Assembly: GCF_008831285.2 (NCBI RefSeq)
Contig: NC_045148.1
Coordinates: 20,949,002-21,013,001, forward strand
Source of the DNA: Nymphaea colorata
Lineage: Eukaryota > Streptophyta > Magnoliopsida > Nymphaeales > Nymphaeaceae
DNA: 64,000 nucleotides
Direction of reading: 5' to 3'
Made by a program: the position numbers and the translations under genes. Below the pieces are notes generated by a model. The model was not told where the DNA came from. It saw only the letters and a list, made by a program, of their open reading frames with translations, and ran no database searches. Within the stretch, counting starts at the first letter, position 1. The number at the start of each line of letters is the position of its first letter. Shown one piece after another: positions 1 through 9,865 of this stretch.

Positions 1-349
1 TTTTTTTGTAGTTTTTAAGGGGCATAACATAGTGGTCGTCATTTCTGTCATTTCTGTTCGTGTGAGTATTTTTTTCTTTAGAATGCAAATAGTGGATATG
101 CCACAATCTTTAAGGGGGCGTTTGACGGGCAGGAAAAATCCTGTAGCAGCAGAAAAAAAATTCAAATTTTTAAAAAATTTCCGGTTTATCAAACGCAGAA
201 AAAAATTTAGGACCGTTACGGTCGATTTCGAAAACTTTTTTCCGGAAAAAAATTTCCACCCAGAGGGGTGGAAATTTTTTTCCGGAGAAATATTTTTGCC
301 CGTTAGGGCACACCTTGCTTCTCCTTGCTTTCTCCTCCCGCAGCCGCAT

Positions 350-525
350 CATCCTCTCTCTCGCCCGCAGCAGCACCAACCTCGCTTTCTCCTCTCACAG
401 CGTCTTCCTCTCACCCGCAGCCGCACCAACCTCGCTGTCTCCTCTCACAGCGTCTTCCTCTCGCCCGTTTGCCCTCTCGCCTGCTCGCCCTCTCACAGCG
501 TCTTCCTCTCGCCCGTTCACCCACC
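350..525. repeat. GC-rich minisatellite inside the TIR element
   Basis: The phrase CTCTCACAGCGTCTTCCTCTC recurs three times (about 392, 446 and 490). Between the first two it is embedded in a longer repeat of about 54 bp that includes GCACCAACCTCGCT. It gives repetitive Arg/Ser/Pro ORFs in several frames, which I do not regard as genes. It lies just beyond the donor-like end of the captured exon, so it may be expanded intron sequence. Confidence 0.7.
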
Positions 526-737
526 TGAGGTTTCGCCGGGGAATCCGTTGGGAGGAAGAATGTCTGCTTCTGTTGGGCGGTTGAGGCTGACCTTGTTGCT
601 GCCGCTGATGGTGGTGGTACTGGCGGTTGTGGTGTTGGATTGGTGCTAGTGGATGATGGGGGAGAGAGGATAGATGGGGAATGGGGAAGCTTGGCAGGCG
701 ACGGTGCCTTCATCTGGGTAGGGTTCTGCATCATCAT
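525..737 (-). pseudogene. captured proline/serine-rich first-exon fragment
   Basis: Read on the minus strand, three ATGs in a row (737-729) follow a purine-rich leader. They open a frame of 71 codons starting MMMQNPTQMKAPSPAKLP and continuing Pro/Ser/Thr/Ala-rich. The frame reaches CCTCAG|GTGGGT at 525/524, a good splice donor, and decays into minisatellite beyond it. This looks like the 5' UTR and first coding exon of a host gene picked up by the surrounding TIR element, with no sign of the rest of the gene. I do not recognise the parent. The composition is low complexity, so homology by eye is unreliable, and it could be a chance ORF in GC-rich DNA. Confidence 0.4.
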
Positions 738-959
738 CTTCTCTTCCTCTTTCCTTTTGCTTCTTCTTCTTAACCCCTCTGATCAAACGAATCGGTCGTC
801 AACTGTTAGGTGGAATTGGATGTGGCAGAAACCCTTTGAACAAGAGATGGAACGCAAAAATTTGAATGCGCAGGCGGATATGGCTGCCCTGATCCACAGG
901 GAGAGACATAGAGAGAGAGGGAAAGGGAAAGGATGAGATTCCTACAGTTCCTCCCTCTT

Positions 960-1314
960 TTCTCGCGGGTGGAGTTCCGTCCCCCTTTTGCTTCCAGTTG
1001 AGAAAATCTTCCAGAGTATATCGGTGGTCATAGATCTCGACGGCATCCTCCAAGAGCTATTCGACCTCTCTGCAGAGGGTGTGAGAGTCGGGGCCATTGT
1101 CGAGCTGGGCAAACTTCGAACCCACAAAGAGGGCGATGTTTCTGGCCCACGAATGCCACTTCTGCAGGTCCGGGATGGTGGTGGTGTAGACCAGAGGGCG
1201 GAGGAAAAGACGACTCGGAGTTTCCTCGGTGATGGCGGTGGTCGTCGTCTTCCTCTCACACAGAACCGTCGTCCCCTTCCTTCTTTTCCAATTTTTTTTC
1301 ATTTCCAGAAACAT
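960..1314 (-). pseudogene. captured fragment resembling N-terminus of plant PrmC/HemK-type methyltransferase
   Basis: One minus-strand frame runs from about 1314 to 960 with a single in-frame TAG near 1056, where a Trp codon would fit. It contains, in order, IPDLQKWHSWA, LDNGPDSHTLCREVE, stop, LLEDAVEIYD and TLEDFLNWKQK. Spacing and sequence resemble the helical N-terminal domain of plant organellar release-factor glutamine methyltransferase (PrmC/HemK), which methylates the Gln of the GGQ motif in peptide release factors. The catalytic domain with its NPPY motif is absent, so this piece cannot be an enzyme. Together with its place inside a TIR element it is best read as a captured, decayed gene fragment. 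The family call is from memory and moderate; the alternative is another unrecognised plant gene. Confidence 0.45.
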
Positions 1315-1443
1315 AATTCCTATGTAACAAACAAAACTTGGTTTTGGACAATTGAAATTTTATTTCCTATTCATTAATTCCAGGAATTTTTTTCTAAAAA
1401 GTTTTTTCCATTTTCATATTTTCTGCCATCAAACGGCCCCTAA

Positions 1444-2289
1444 GGATCTTACGAATTTTACATGCTATAAAAAAGAATATCAAAGCCATATTGTGCACTA
1501 GCTGAGCATTCCTAAAAGCAATATCATTCTTCTTTTAAGTCATGCAGCAGAGGGAAAGCCGTGATACGAGGTGTCTTGGTCCAACTTTTGTCAGTGCATT
1601 TTTTGGGGTAAAATTATGACAGATTTGATGCACATAAAAAAGAGATTGACTTTTTGGAAATTGGTTTATAATCATGAATCATCATGAATTAAGAAGGTAA
1701 CAGGTGCAGACTGATCAACTCCGACCCACAGTTTTCCATATCCAATTTAGTCGATCTTCTTTATTTAATTCAAATCGGACTTCGATTGATATTGGTGAGG
1801 CCGGAATTTTGAAACCAAAGTTCCAACTTTTATCAAATAGGAAACCTGATTCATATACTAAGACATGATGACAATGTCTTATGCTGACTACTAATACTTA
1901 TTGGGTAGAGCCTGAAGCACTCAAAATTTTTTGATAACATACAAATCACAATAGTAATTCTAAACTGATTCTGATTTCCAGCAAATTTGACTTCAAATGA
2001 TGTCCCCTCATGATCTTACTCTTTTGAGTGATCATGGCTTCAACTCTTGGCCGTATCTTTTTCATTCCTCGCCAGTAAAAGAGAAGGTCATGCCAACCGT
2101 CGTCACGTTTGAGGCATCTGCTGATACCAGAATTGTTGCATGACTGCCAGTCCTTAAACGCGCTTGTATTTCGTCTTCCTTTCCAAAATTGACTTCGTAA
2201 TCGCCCGATACGGCGGAGCGTTCATGCGTCCAAAGAATGAAGCGTGGCCCGCTAGCCAGAAAGTGTGGGACGCGGTTAGATTGGAAGAC
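1444..2289. other. intergenic DNA, nothing recognised
   Basis: AT-rich, with no ORF above 60 codons that looks like a protein, no RNA gene and no obvious repeat. A less AT-rich stretch at about 2030-2290 shows no coding pattern. Confidence 0.6.
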
Positions 2290-2500
2290 TGTTGGTGTAT
2301 GGAACTTGATCCATACTGTTAGGTTGGAAATTTTTCTTTATGTAAGGGCATATATGTTATTTTATACAAATGCGGGTTTGCCATAATCCTTATGTTTTGA
2401 GGATGGCCGCCGCTTGTGTGTGTCTGTCTGTGTGTTCTTCTGAGAGAGAGAATACAAGAGATCTGCGCGACCGTGGACATAGGAGATTATTGTTCCGAAC
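2290..2500 (+). repeat. LTR-like remnant (possible solo or partial LTR)
   Basis: It begins TGTTGGTGTATGGAAC and ends with a GTGTGTCTGT/GAGAGAGA tract followed by CCGTGGACATAGGAG and TTCCGAAC. That order of features is common at the 3' end of plant copia LTRs. No second LTR, primer site or TSD was found, so the assignment is by resemblance only. Its right end coincides with the left end of the 3.76-kb tandem array. Confidence 0.3.
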
Positions 2501-3289
2501 TAAGGTGACAGTTTTTCATCTTGCTGTCAAAGTGGTAATTGCTTCTTCTTCTTTTTTTTTTTTCCCAACTGTTCATGCTGAACTGGGATTACTCAACTTG
2601 AGATCAGCTTCTTTGTGCTCATAGAACCTAGCGGTCTTCACCAGAATTTATGGGGTTATGAAACGGGGATTGGAAGGAATAAGCATCCACGAACTTTTGG
2701 GAAATTTCCAGGTTTAGACGTAGAATAGAAATAAAATACAAAAGGGAAACATGATTTCAAGTATGTACTTAATTTATTGAACAGAGCTGTTAATGTAGTG
2801 AACTGAGATTGAAGATCCTAGGTTCGATTTCATGGTGTTTGGCAGTTTAGGTTGTTGTCTTTCCTCCTGTCTATCCGCTGCTAGCATTTGTAGTCATTAT
2901 AAGAATAAAAAAACAGCCTCGTTTTTACTTAATGTTAGGTAAAAGAGGTACAGTGAAATTAATTGTTCAATAACTGGATCTGCATCTCTGTTTGGATTGA
3001 CATCATTATGTCTTTGCGCAAATACCTGCCATGTTCTGGCCCACAAGTAGTAAATATATGCATACATTGCTGCCCTTCAAATCCTATATACAAGACTTGA
3101 TACATTACGGTTGTAATCACCCTTAATTTTTCAAAAATCTATGTAGCGGTTTTGAACATTTTATGATAACTTTTTACTACAACCTTTAAAAATATTCAGC
3201 TTCAAACAGTTCAATTTCTCTTAATTCTAGTCAATTTTTGCTTTTATTTAACTATCAATGAAATTTGGGATTTATTTGGATCTAATTTC

Positions 3290-3712
3290 AGACTTTGAAC
3301 ATAAATCCCAATCTCAATTTAGACATATTTTATAATTCAAACGGGATCTGGATCAAAAACTCATATAGAAGCCTAAAACAAATCCCTAGATCTAAATTAG
3401 GATCCAAAACTCAACTCCATATCCAAAACAGAGCCTAGATCCAAATCCCAGCTACATGTAAGAAAAAGAGCTCTAGATCCAAATCTGGATCCAAATATGA
3501 TTACTAGATCTAAAATAGATGCCTACATCCAAACCAGATTCAAGTTATAGATCTAGATCCAAAATAGTTCCATATCTAAATCCAAATGCTGGAGCCGCAA
3601 CAGAACTTTAAATCTAGACCTAATCCAAACCTAAGATCCAAAATCTAGATCCATATTCTTGATCAGTTCTAAATTCATAATTTAAATCCAAATTTAAATC
3701 TAATTCCATGTT
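3290..3712. repeat. degenerate ATCCAAA/AGATCTA repeat, copy 1
   Basis: About 420 bp made largely of variants of AGATCCAAA and AGATCTAAA spaced roughly 10-25 bp apart, e.g. AGATCCAAATCTGGATCCAAA near 3475. It is too irregular for a clean minisatellite period. A related AATCYGAAT-rich stretch follows at about 4300-4560. Confidence 0.6.
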
Positions 3713-4112
3713 TTTACACTGTAGGGGACTTTGGAGAGCCAATGTAGGGCCAGTGAAGAATTGAAGCAGTAGATTGATGGTCGAGGAAATAGCCCCGACG
3801 CCAATAAAATGGTCCGACCACCGCTGCCACCCAGTACGATCGACTAGAAGGCATGGAACTGAAGAGCATGTTGATAAAATCATTCCCAACTTGATCGTTG
3901 AAGAATACTTGGATTTCTAGCTTCTCTCCTTCACCACTTGCTAGCAGCCCCCTAGCTTTTAATGCCATGGCATCCACAATTGTTTGCATTATATAAAATG
4001 TGTTAGGTCCAATGGCGCAGCCAAGATCCGCAATTCGGATAGTGCCGGCACAAATCGGGACATTATCAAATTTCACAACAATAACTTCATGCACCTTATT
4101 TTTCACACTCAA
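3711..4112 (-). pseudogene. SABATH-family methyltransferase exon fragment, copy 1
   Basis: The frame contains IRIADLGCAIGPNTF, the SAM-binding motif I of SABATH enzymes, which methylate carboxyl groups of salicylate, jasmonate and related acids. It continues with VFFNDQVGNDFINMLF and a YWVAAVVGPFY segment that match the next conserved blocks in order. After about residue 105 the frame shifts; the family's SLALHWLSKVP block is found in another frame. The N-terminal substrate-binding exon and the whole C-terminal cap are absent. Only about 130 of the usual roughly 370 residues remain, so this is an exon relic and not an enzyme. The identification rests on several ordered motifs and is firm; the substrate cannot be inferred. 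Confidence 0.8.
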
Positions 4113-5472
4113 AATCCTGCTTTCCTACAAATTATGAGTAGGAATATCGTCAGGATCAGTTTTATCATATTTTGTTAATAAATATTTTTGGCATTCATGA
4201 AGGTCGTCTGAATGCAACTTATAAATATCAAGCAGGAACCAGAATTATCAAGATATATATAGCAAGGCACTACAACCAACTTTATCCGCTTTTTCAAATA
4301 TTCACATATTCAGATTCGAATACAAAAAACCAAAAGTCATATATGAATCCAAAATCTGATTTCACAATTTGAATATGATCAGAATGCCATTTTTGCATTC
4401 ACATCCGAATTGTGAACCAAATCTGGCCAGTTTTCAAAATGTAAGAGCATTATATATAGGACATTTACAATCTGATCTAAATTTGATTGTATATTTATGT
4501 AAATCTGAATCCGAATGTGATAGGATATCAGTTCTTAAATCCGAATACGATCTGATTTCTTAATAAAATATTAATATTTTTTCCATATCTGATTTTTTGC
4601 AGAATGGTTTGGTTGGTCAGATACCTGATTCAAATCAAAAGTATTAATGTTAATCCTATTGATAAAGAGAAAGGTGAAGTAGCACCCGTGCTATACTAGC
4701 TAGGTGGCAATGTAGGGTCACAAAACAAGTCTAGCCAGCTCGAGCTCAACTCAAGCTCATTCGTCAAAACCAGATTCAAACTCAACTCGTTTATTAATGA
4801 GTGGAGCTCGAGTCCAAATATATGCTTGAAATATTGATGTTGATTGGCTGTAGATGTCGTGTGGACTTGGAGCATGTTGAAATTTCTATAATTTGCTACA
4901 CAAAGAGGTGGTGATACCAATTGATGTTGAATTATATTGTTCCGTGAGGCAAATGTTTTTCTCTAATATAATCTTAAAACAGATATAAACCAACACAGTA
5001 ATCTCAAAGTATCAAATGTTTCTCAACATAAACAGTCTACCAAAAAAAACAGTAAGAATGAGGTCAATTTTAAACATATCTGCTACATAAACAGGGTTGA
5101 GGTCATTCGGTTATGACAATGGGATAGAAAGTAAAATGTGGGAGGAGAAACAAGTCACTTCACTCCGTTTCTGCAGTTTGCTCTCATGTCTCTTTTGCAT
5201 AAAGCATAAGATAAATTAAAACCAAGGTACACAAGAAACAAGCACAAGATTAAAAATAATAATTTAGATTGAAGGCCATTTTGGGGAACTCGAATCCGAT
5301 AAAACAGATCAGACTCTGGTGGCCATACTACGTATTAACTCACTATACAGAGCGAAGACTTGGTAAGTCGTCATTGATTTCACCGAATCATTCTTGAATT
5401 CCATCTTCTCTATGTTACTGTTGAGAAGTATCTAAGTCAATAAATATCGACCCATTCCTCAGTTCTTGTTTC
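4113..5472. other. AT-rich spacer of the tandem unit (also 7869-9227 and 11606-12930)
   Basis: No gene recognised. It includes an AATCYGAAT-rich degenerate repeat (about 4300-4560). It also holds a patch of AGCTCGAGCTCAACTCAAGC and GGAGCTCGAGTCC around 4735-4815, a partly self-complementary GAGCTCGAG motif. The 74-codon minus-strand ORF at 4696-4920 (repeated at 8451-8675) has no recognisable features. Confidence 0.5.
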
Positions 5473-5479
5473 TATAAAT
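5473..5479 (+). promoter_or_regulatory. TATA box of the small array gene, copy 1
   Basis: TATAAAT lies 57 bp before the ATG at 5536, followed by a CT-rich leader (CTGTCTCTCTCTCGCGCGC). Spacing and leader fit a plant core promoter with a short 5' UTR. Confidence 0.5.
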
Positions 5480-5535
5480 CATATGCAATCTCTAGCTTCC
5501 CAATCATCCTCACCCACTGTCTCTCTCTCGCGCGC

Positions 5536-5790
5536 ATGGGCTATAACATGAAGAGGTTCATATTGGCAGTAGCCATCTTCTTTGCTGTTTTGGGAGTCTT
5601 TTATGTCCAAATGTTACTAAATCTGTGTTTTCCTTTGGCAAGAGTTGTTACGAAAGCTTCTGATGTTTCTTTCCTCTATATTGCTTGCAGTCGTTGTGAG
5701 CTTGCGGCCAAGCCCTGGCGTTACTGCATATCCTCTGCGTTTCAACTGTATCCACAGCATGGAACTGCCACAACACAATCTGTCCCGTGA
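5536..5790 (+). CDS. small ORF with hydrophobic N-terminus, copy 1, unidentified
   Basis: The 84-codon frame starts at the first ATG after a TATA box and CT-rich leader. A second in-frame Met follows at residue 5. Residues 6-24 (KRFILAVAIFFAVLGVFYV) have the charge-plus-hydrophobic-core pattern of a signal peptide or membrane anchor. The rest contains about five Cys and no family I recognise. TTGCTTGCAG at about 5681-5690 resembles a splice acceptor, so the true product may be spliced and read another frame: a second open frame past it ends in YGRLVDGDCNK near 5872. The frame stops at QSVP* here but continues in copy 2. It could be a secreted peptide gene, a relic of a larger gene, or noncoding. 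Confidence 0.35.
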   Translation: MGYNMKRFILAVAIFFAVLGVFYVQMLLNLCFPLARVVTKASDVSFLYIACSRCELAAKPWRYCISSAFQLYPQHGTATTQSVP

Positions 5791-5890
5791 AGGTCGCTAA
5801 GGACAGCGGTCTGAAAGAAGTAGCCAGAAAGTTTTACTGTCCGAATATGGAAGACTGGTTGACGGTGATTGTAATAAATAAACTTGTGAT

Positions 5891-6139
5891 ATGATTTTGA
5901 ATTGGATATTCTTTTCTCTGCTGGCTGGTAAGGCCTCTGTTAAAGAATCAATTCATGTGGCTAAAGATGATCATCCGCATAAGTTGGGGAAATCAGAAGA
6001 TGATAAGGTGCAATCAATTGCCAAAAAATCAGGAGTGGATGAAGAAGAGGACGTTGACGTCCAAATCTCTTTATCTATGGAAAGAGATAAAATAAAAAGC
6101 GATATTTTGAAGAAAACAAGTTGTATATCAGCTCCATGA
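5891..6139 (+). CDS. Lys/Asp/Glu-rich small frame, copy 1 (possible downstream exon)
   Basis: 82 codons. After a short hydrophobic start (ILNWIFFSLLAG), the frame turns strongly charged: KESIHVAKDDHPHKLGK, then SGVDEEEDVDVQ. The ATG lies in an AT-rich stretch. CTG|GTAAGG at about 5928 resembles a splice donor, and the charged part is more like coding sequence than the start. It may be a later exon of the small gene upstream or a separate relic. Not identified. Confidence 0.25.
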   Translation: MILNWIFFSLLAGKASVKESIHVAKDDHPHKLGKSEDDKVQSIAKKSGVDEEEDVDVQISLSMERDKIKSDILKKTSCISAP

Positions 6140-7045
6140 TTTTAGGAGTTCAATATTGTGTTTTGTATTCTTTAAATAGTGGAACCTCTATCTCTCGTTA
6201 CATGTTGAAAAGAGAGTTGAAAGACTTTGAGAACATAGGTGATTTCAGCACCGAACGTAGGTGACAGTTTTTCATCTTGCTGTCAAAGTGGTAATTGCTT
6301 CTTCTTCTTTTTTTTTTCTCCCAACTGTTCATGCTGAACTGTGCTTACTCAACTTGAGATCAGCTTCTTTGTGCTCATAGAACCTAGTGGTCTTCACCAG
6401 AATTTATGAGGTTATGAAACGGGGATTGGAAGGAATAAGCATCCACAAACTGTTGGGAAATTTCCAGGTTTAGACGTAGAATAGAAATAAATTACAAAAG
6501 GGAAACATGATTTCAAGTATGTACTTAATTTATTGAACAGAGCTGTTAATGTAGTGAACTGAGATTGAAGATCCTAGGTTCGATTTCATGGTGTTTGGCA
6601 GTTTAGGTTGTTGTCTTTCCTCCTATCTATCCGCTGCTAGCTTTTGTAGTCATTATAAGAATAAAAAAACATCCTCATTTTTACTTAATGTTAGGTAAAA
6701 GAGGTACAGTGAAATTAATTGTTCAATAACTGGATCTGCATCTCTGTTTGGATTGACATCATTATGTCTTTGCGCAAATACCTGCCATGTTCGGGCCCAC
6801 AAGTAGTAAATATATGCATATATTGCTGCCCTTCAAATCCTATATACAAGACTTGATACATTACGGTTGTAATCACCCATAATTTTTCAAAAATCTATAT
6901 AGCGGTTTTGAACATTTTATGATAACTTTTTACTACAACCTTTAAAAATATTCAGCTTCAAACACTTCAATTTCTCTTAATTCTAGTCAATTTTTGCTTT
7001 TATTTAACTATCAATGAAATTTGGGATTTATTTGGATCTAATTTC

Positions 7046-7468
7046 AGACTTTGAACATAAATCCCAATCTCAATTTAGACATATTTTGTAATTCAAACGG
7101 GTTCTGGATCAAAAACTCATATAGAAGCCTAAAACAAATCCCTAGATCTAAATTAGGATCCAAAACTCAACTCCATATCCAAAACAGAGCCTACGTCCAA
7201 ATCCCAGCTACATGTAAGAAAAAGAGCTCTAGATCCAAATCTGGATCCAAATATGATTACTAGATCTAAAATAGATGCCTACATCCAAACCAGATCCAAG
7301 TTATAGATCTAGATCCAAAATAGTTCCATATCTAAATCCAAATTCTGGAGCCGCAACAGAACTTTAAATCTAGACCTAATCCAAACCTAAGATCCAAAAT
7401 CTAGATCCATATTCTTGATCAGTTCTAAATTCATAATTTAAATCCAAATTTAAATCCAATTCCATGTT
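7046..7468. repeat. degenerate ATCCAAA/AGATCTA repeat, copy 2
   Basis: Same block as in the first tandem unit, with a few substitutions; the related AATCYGAAT-rich stretch is at about 8055-8315. Confidence 0.6.
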
Positions 7469-7868
7469 TTTACACTGTGGGGGACTTTGGAGAGCCAATG
7501 TAGGGCCAGTGAAGAATTGAAGCAGTAGATTGATGGTCGAGGAAATAGCCCCGACGCCAATAAAATGGTCCGACCACCGCTGCCACCCAGTACGATCGAC
7601 TAGAAGGCATGGAACTGAAGAGCATGTTGATAAAATCATTCCCAACTTGATCGTTGAAGAATACTTGGATTTCTAGCTTCTCTCCTTCACCACTTGCTAG
7701 CAGCCCCCTAGCTTTTAATGCCATGGCATCCACAATTGTTTGCATTATATAAAATGTGTTAGGTCCAATGGGGCAGCCAAGATCCGCAATTCGGATAGTG
7801 CCGGCACAAATCGGGACATTATCAAATTTCACAACAATAACTTCATGCACCTTATTTTTCACACTCAA
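7467..7868 (-). pseudogene. SABATH-family methyltransferase exon fragment, copy 2
   Basis: This is the same relic as in the first tandem unit, 3756 bp away. It differs at motif I (ADLGCPIGPNT in place of ADLGCAIGPNT) and keeps the same break before the HWLSKVP block. The shared frameshift shows the methyltransferase was already dead when the 3.76-kb unit amplified. Nothing suggests selection on this frame, and there are no flanking exons. It may be transcribed antisense to the small plus-strand ORF downstream, but the sequence gives no direct sign of that. Confidence 0.8.
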
Positions 7869-9227
7869 AATCTTGCTTTCCTACAAATTATGAGTAGAAT
7901 ATCGTCAGGATCAGTTTTATCATATTTTGTTAATAAATATTTTTGGTGTTCATGAAGGTCGTCTGAATGCAACTTATAAATATCAAGCAGGAACCAGAAT
8001 TATCAAGATATATATAGCAAGGCACTACGACCAACTTTATCCGCTTTTTCAAATATTCACATATTCAGATTCGAATACAAACAACCAAAAGTCATATATG
8101 AATCCAAAATCTGATTTCACAATTTGAATATGATCAGAATGCCATTTTTGCATTCACATCCGAATTGTGAACCAAATCTGGCCAGTTTTCAAAATGTAAG
8201 AGCTTTATATATAGGACATTTACAATCTGATCTGAATTTGATTGGATATTTATGTAAATCTGAATCCGAATGTGATAGGATATCAGTTCTTAAATCCGAA
8301 TACGATCTGATTTCTTAATAAAATATTAATATTTTTTCCATATCTGATTTTTTGCAGAATGGTTTGGTTGGTCAGATACTTGATTCAAATCAAAAGTATT
8401 AATGTTAATCCTATTGATAAAGAGAAAGGTGAAGTAGCACCCGTGCTATACTAGCTAGGTGGCAACGTAGGGTCACAAAACAAGTCTAGCCAGCTGGAGC
8501 TCAACTCAAGCTCATTCGTCAAAACCAGATTCAAACTCAACTCGTTTATTAATGAGTGGAGCTCGAGTCCAAATATATGCTTGAAATATTGATGTTGATT
8601 GGCTGTAGATGTCGTGTGGACTTGGAGCATGTTGAAATTTCTATAATTTGCTACACAAAGAGGTGGTGATACCAATTGATGTTGAATTATATTGTTCCGT
8701 GAGGCAAATGTTTTTCTCTAATATAATCTTAAAACAGATATAAACCAACACAGTAATCTCAAAGTATCAAATGTTTCTCAACATAAACAGTCTACCAAAA
8801 AAAACAGTAAGAATGAGGTCAATTTTAAACAGATCTGCTACATAAACAGGGTTGAGGTCATTCGGTTATGACAATGGGATAGAAAGTAAAATGTGGGAGG
8901 AGAAACAAGTCACTTCACTCCGTTTCTGCAGTTTGCTCTCATGTCTCTTTTGCATAAAGCATAAGATAAATTAAAACCAAGGTACACAAGAAACAAGCAC
9001 AAGATTAAAAATAATAATTTAGATTGAAGGCCATTTTGGGGAACTCGAATCCGATAAAACAGATCAGACTCTGGTGGCCATACTACGTATTAACTCACTA
9101 TACAGAGCGAAGACTTGGTAAGTCGTCATTGATTTCACCGAATCATTCTTGAATTCCATCTTCTCTATGTTACTGTTGAGAAGTATCTAAGTCAATAAAT
9201 ATCGACCCATTCCTTAGTTCTTGTTTC

Positions 9228-9234
9228 TATAAAT
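9228..9234 (+). promoter_or_regulatory. TATA box of the small array gene, copy 2
   Basis: TATAAAT at the same distance before the ATG at 9291 as in copy 1. Copy 3 lacks it: about 53 bp are missing between CCATTCC and ACCCACTG near 12938. Confidence 0.5.
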
Positions 9235-9290
9235 CATATGCAATCTCTAGCTTCCCAATCATCCTCACCCACTGTCTCTCTCTCGCGCGC

Positions 9291-9650
9291 ATGGGCTATA
9301 ACATGAAGAGGTTCATATTGGCAGTAGCCATCTTCTTTGCTGTTTTGGGAGTCTTTTATGTCCAAAAGTTACTAAATCTGTGTTTTCCTTTGGCAAGAGT
9401 TGTTACGAAAGCTTCTGATGTTTCTTTCCTCTATATTGCTTGCAGTCGTTGTGAGCTTGCGGCCATGCCCTGGCGTTACTGCATATCCTCTGCGTTTCAA
9501 CTGTATCCACAGCATGGAACTGCCACAACACAATCTGTCCCGTGCAGGTCGCTAAGGACCAGCGGTCTGAAAGAAGTAGCCAGAAAGTTTTACTGTCCGA
9601 ATACGGAAGACTGGTTGACGGTGATTGTAATAAATAAACTTGTGATATGA
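9291..9650 (+). CDS. small ORF with hydrophobic N-terminus, copy 2, unidentified
   Basis: This copy reads 119 codons because the TGA that ends copies 1 and 3 is TGC here. It also has the extra C (GGACCAGCGG) that copy 1 lacks. The N-terminal hydrophobic segment is identical in all three copies, while the tail varies by substitution. Its stop overlaps the ATG of the next Lys/Asp-rich frame (9647). The promoter-like TATAAAT at 9228 is present. I do not recognise the product. If one copy of the array gene is functional, this is the likeliest candidate, but a noncoding origin remains possible. Confidence 0.35.
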   Translation: MGYNMKRFILAVAIFFAVLGVFYVQKLLNLCFPLARVVTKASDVSFLYIACSRCELAAMPWRYCISSAFQLYPQHGTATTQSVPCRSLRTSGLKEVARKFYCPNTEDWLTVIVINKLVI

Positions 9651-9865
9651 TTTTGAATTGGATATTCTTTTCTCTGCTGGCTGGTAAGGCCTCTGTTAAA
9701 GAATCAATTCATGTGGCTAAAGATGATCATCCGCATAAGTTGGGGAAATCAGAAGATGATAAGGTGCAATCAATTGCCAAAAAATCAGGAGTGGATGAAG
9801 AAGAGGAGGTTGACGTCCAAATCTCTTTATCTATGGAAAGAGATAAAATAAAAGCGATATTTTGA
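9647..9865 (+). CDS. Lys/Asp/Glu-rich small frame, copy 2 (possible downstream exon)
   Basis: Same frame as in copy 1 with Asp to Glu in the acidic run. It ends earlier (KIKAIF*) because one A is missing in AAATAAAAGC compared with copy 1. The indel changes the C-terminus, which argues against strong constraint there. Not identified. Confidence 0.25.
   Translation: MILNWIFFSLLAGKASVKESIHVAKDDHPHKLGKSEDDKVQSIAKKSGVDEEEEVDVQISLSMERDKIKAIF

Larger units (their letters stand above)
114..1440. mobile_element. PIF/Harbinger-like TIR element with captured gene pieces
   Basis: The left end reads GGGGGCGTTTGACGGGCAG and the right end, reverse-complemented, GGGGCCGTTTGATGGCAG, an imperfect terminal inverted repeat of about 18 bp. 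The element is flanked by TAA at 111-113 and 1441-1443. A 3-bp TAA/TTA duplication with a GGG-starting TIR is typical of the PIF/Harbinger superfamily. At about 1.33 kb it has no transposase ORF, so it is non-autonomous. Inside are GC-rich segments unlike the AT-rich flanks: a proline-rich exon-like piece and a methyltransferase-like piece, both on the minus strand. This is the structure of a gene-capturing (Pack-type) element. Superfamily and capture are inference; TIR and TSD are seen directly. Confidence 0.75.
2495..6250. repeat. 3.76-kb tandem unit, copy 1
   Basis: It starts at CCGAAC followed by GGTGACAGTTTTTCATCTTG; the same junction recurs at 6251 and 10006, giving a period of 3755-3756 bp. 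The unit contains a degenerate ATCCAAA repeat, a SABATH methyltransferase fragment (minus), about 1.4 kb of AT-rich DNA, and a small ORF with a TATA box (plus). Copies 1 and 2 align almost without gaps. Confidence 0.9.

Noticed and set aside
32-649. 205-codon plus-strand ORF at the window start
   Set aside because: Low-complexity reading of the minisatellite and of the antisense of the captured exon, crossing the TIR.
411-737. Full 108-codon minus-strand ORF as a gene
   Set aside because: Beyond the splice-donor-like site at 525 the frame is only Arg/Glu-rich minisatellite; just the first part resembles a real exon.
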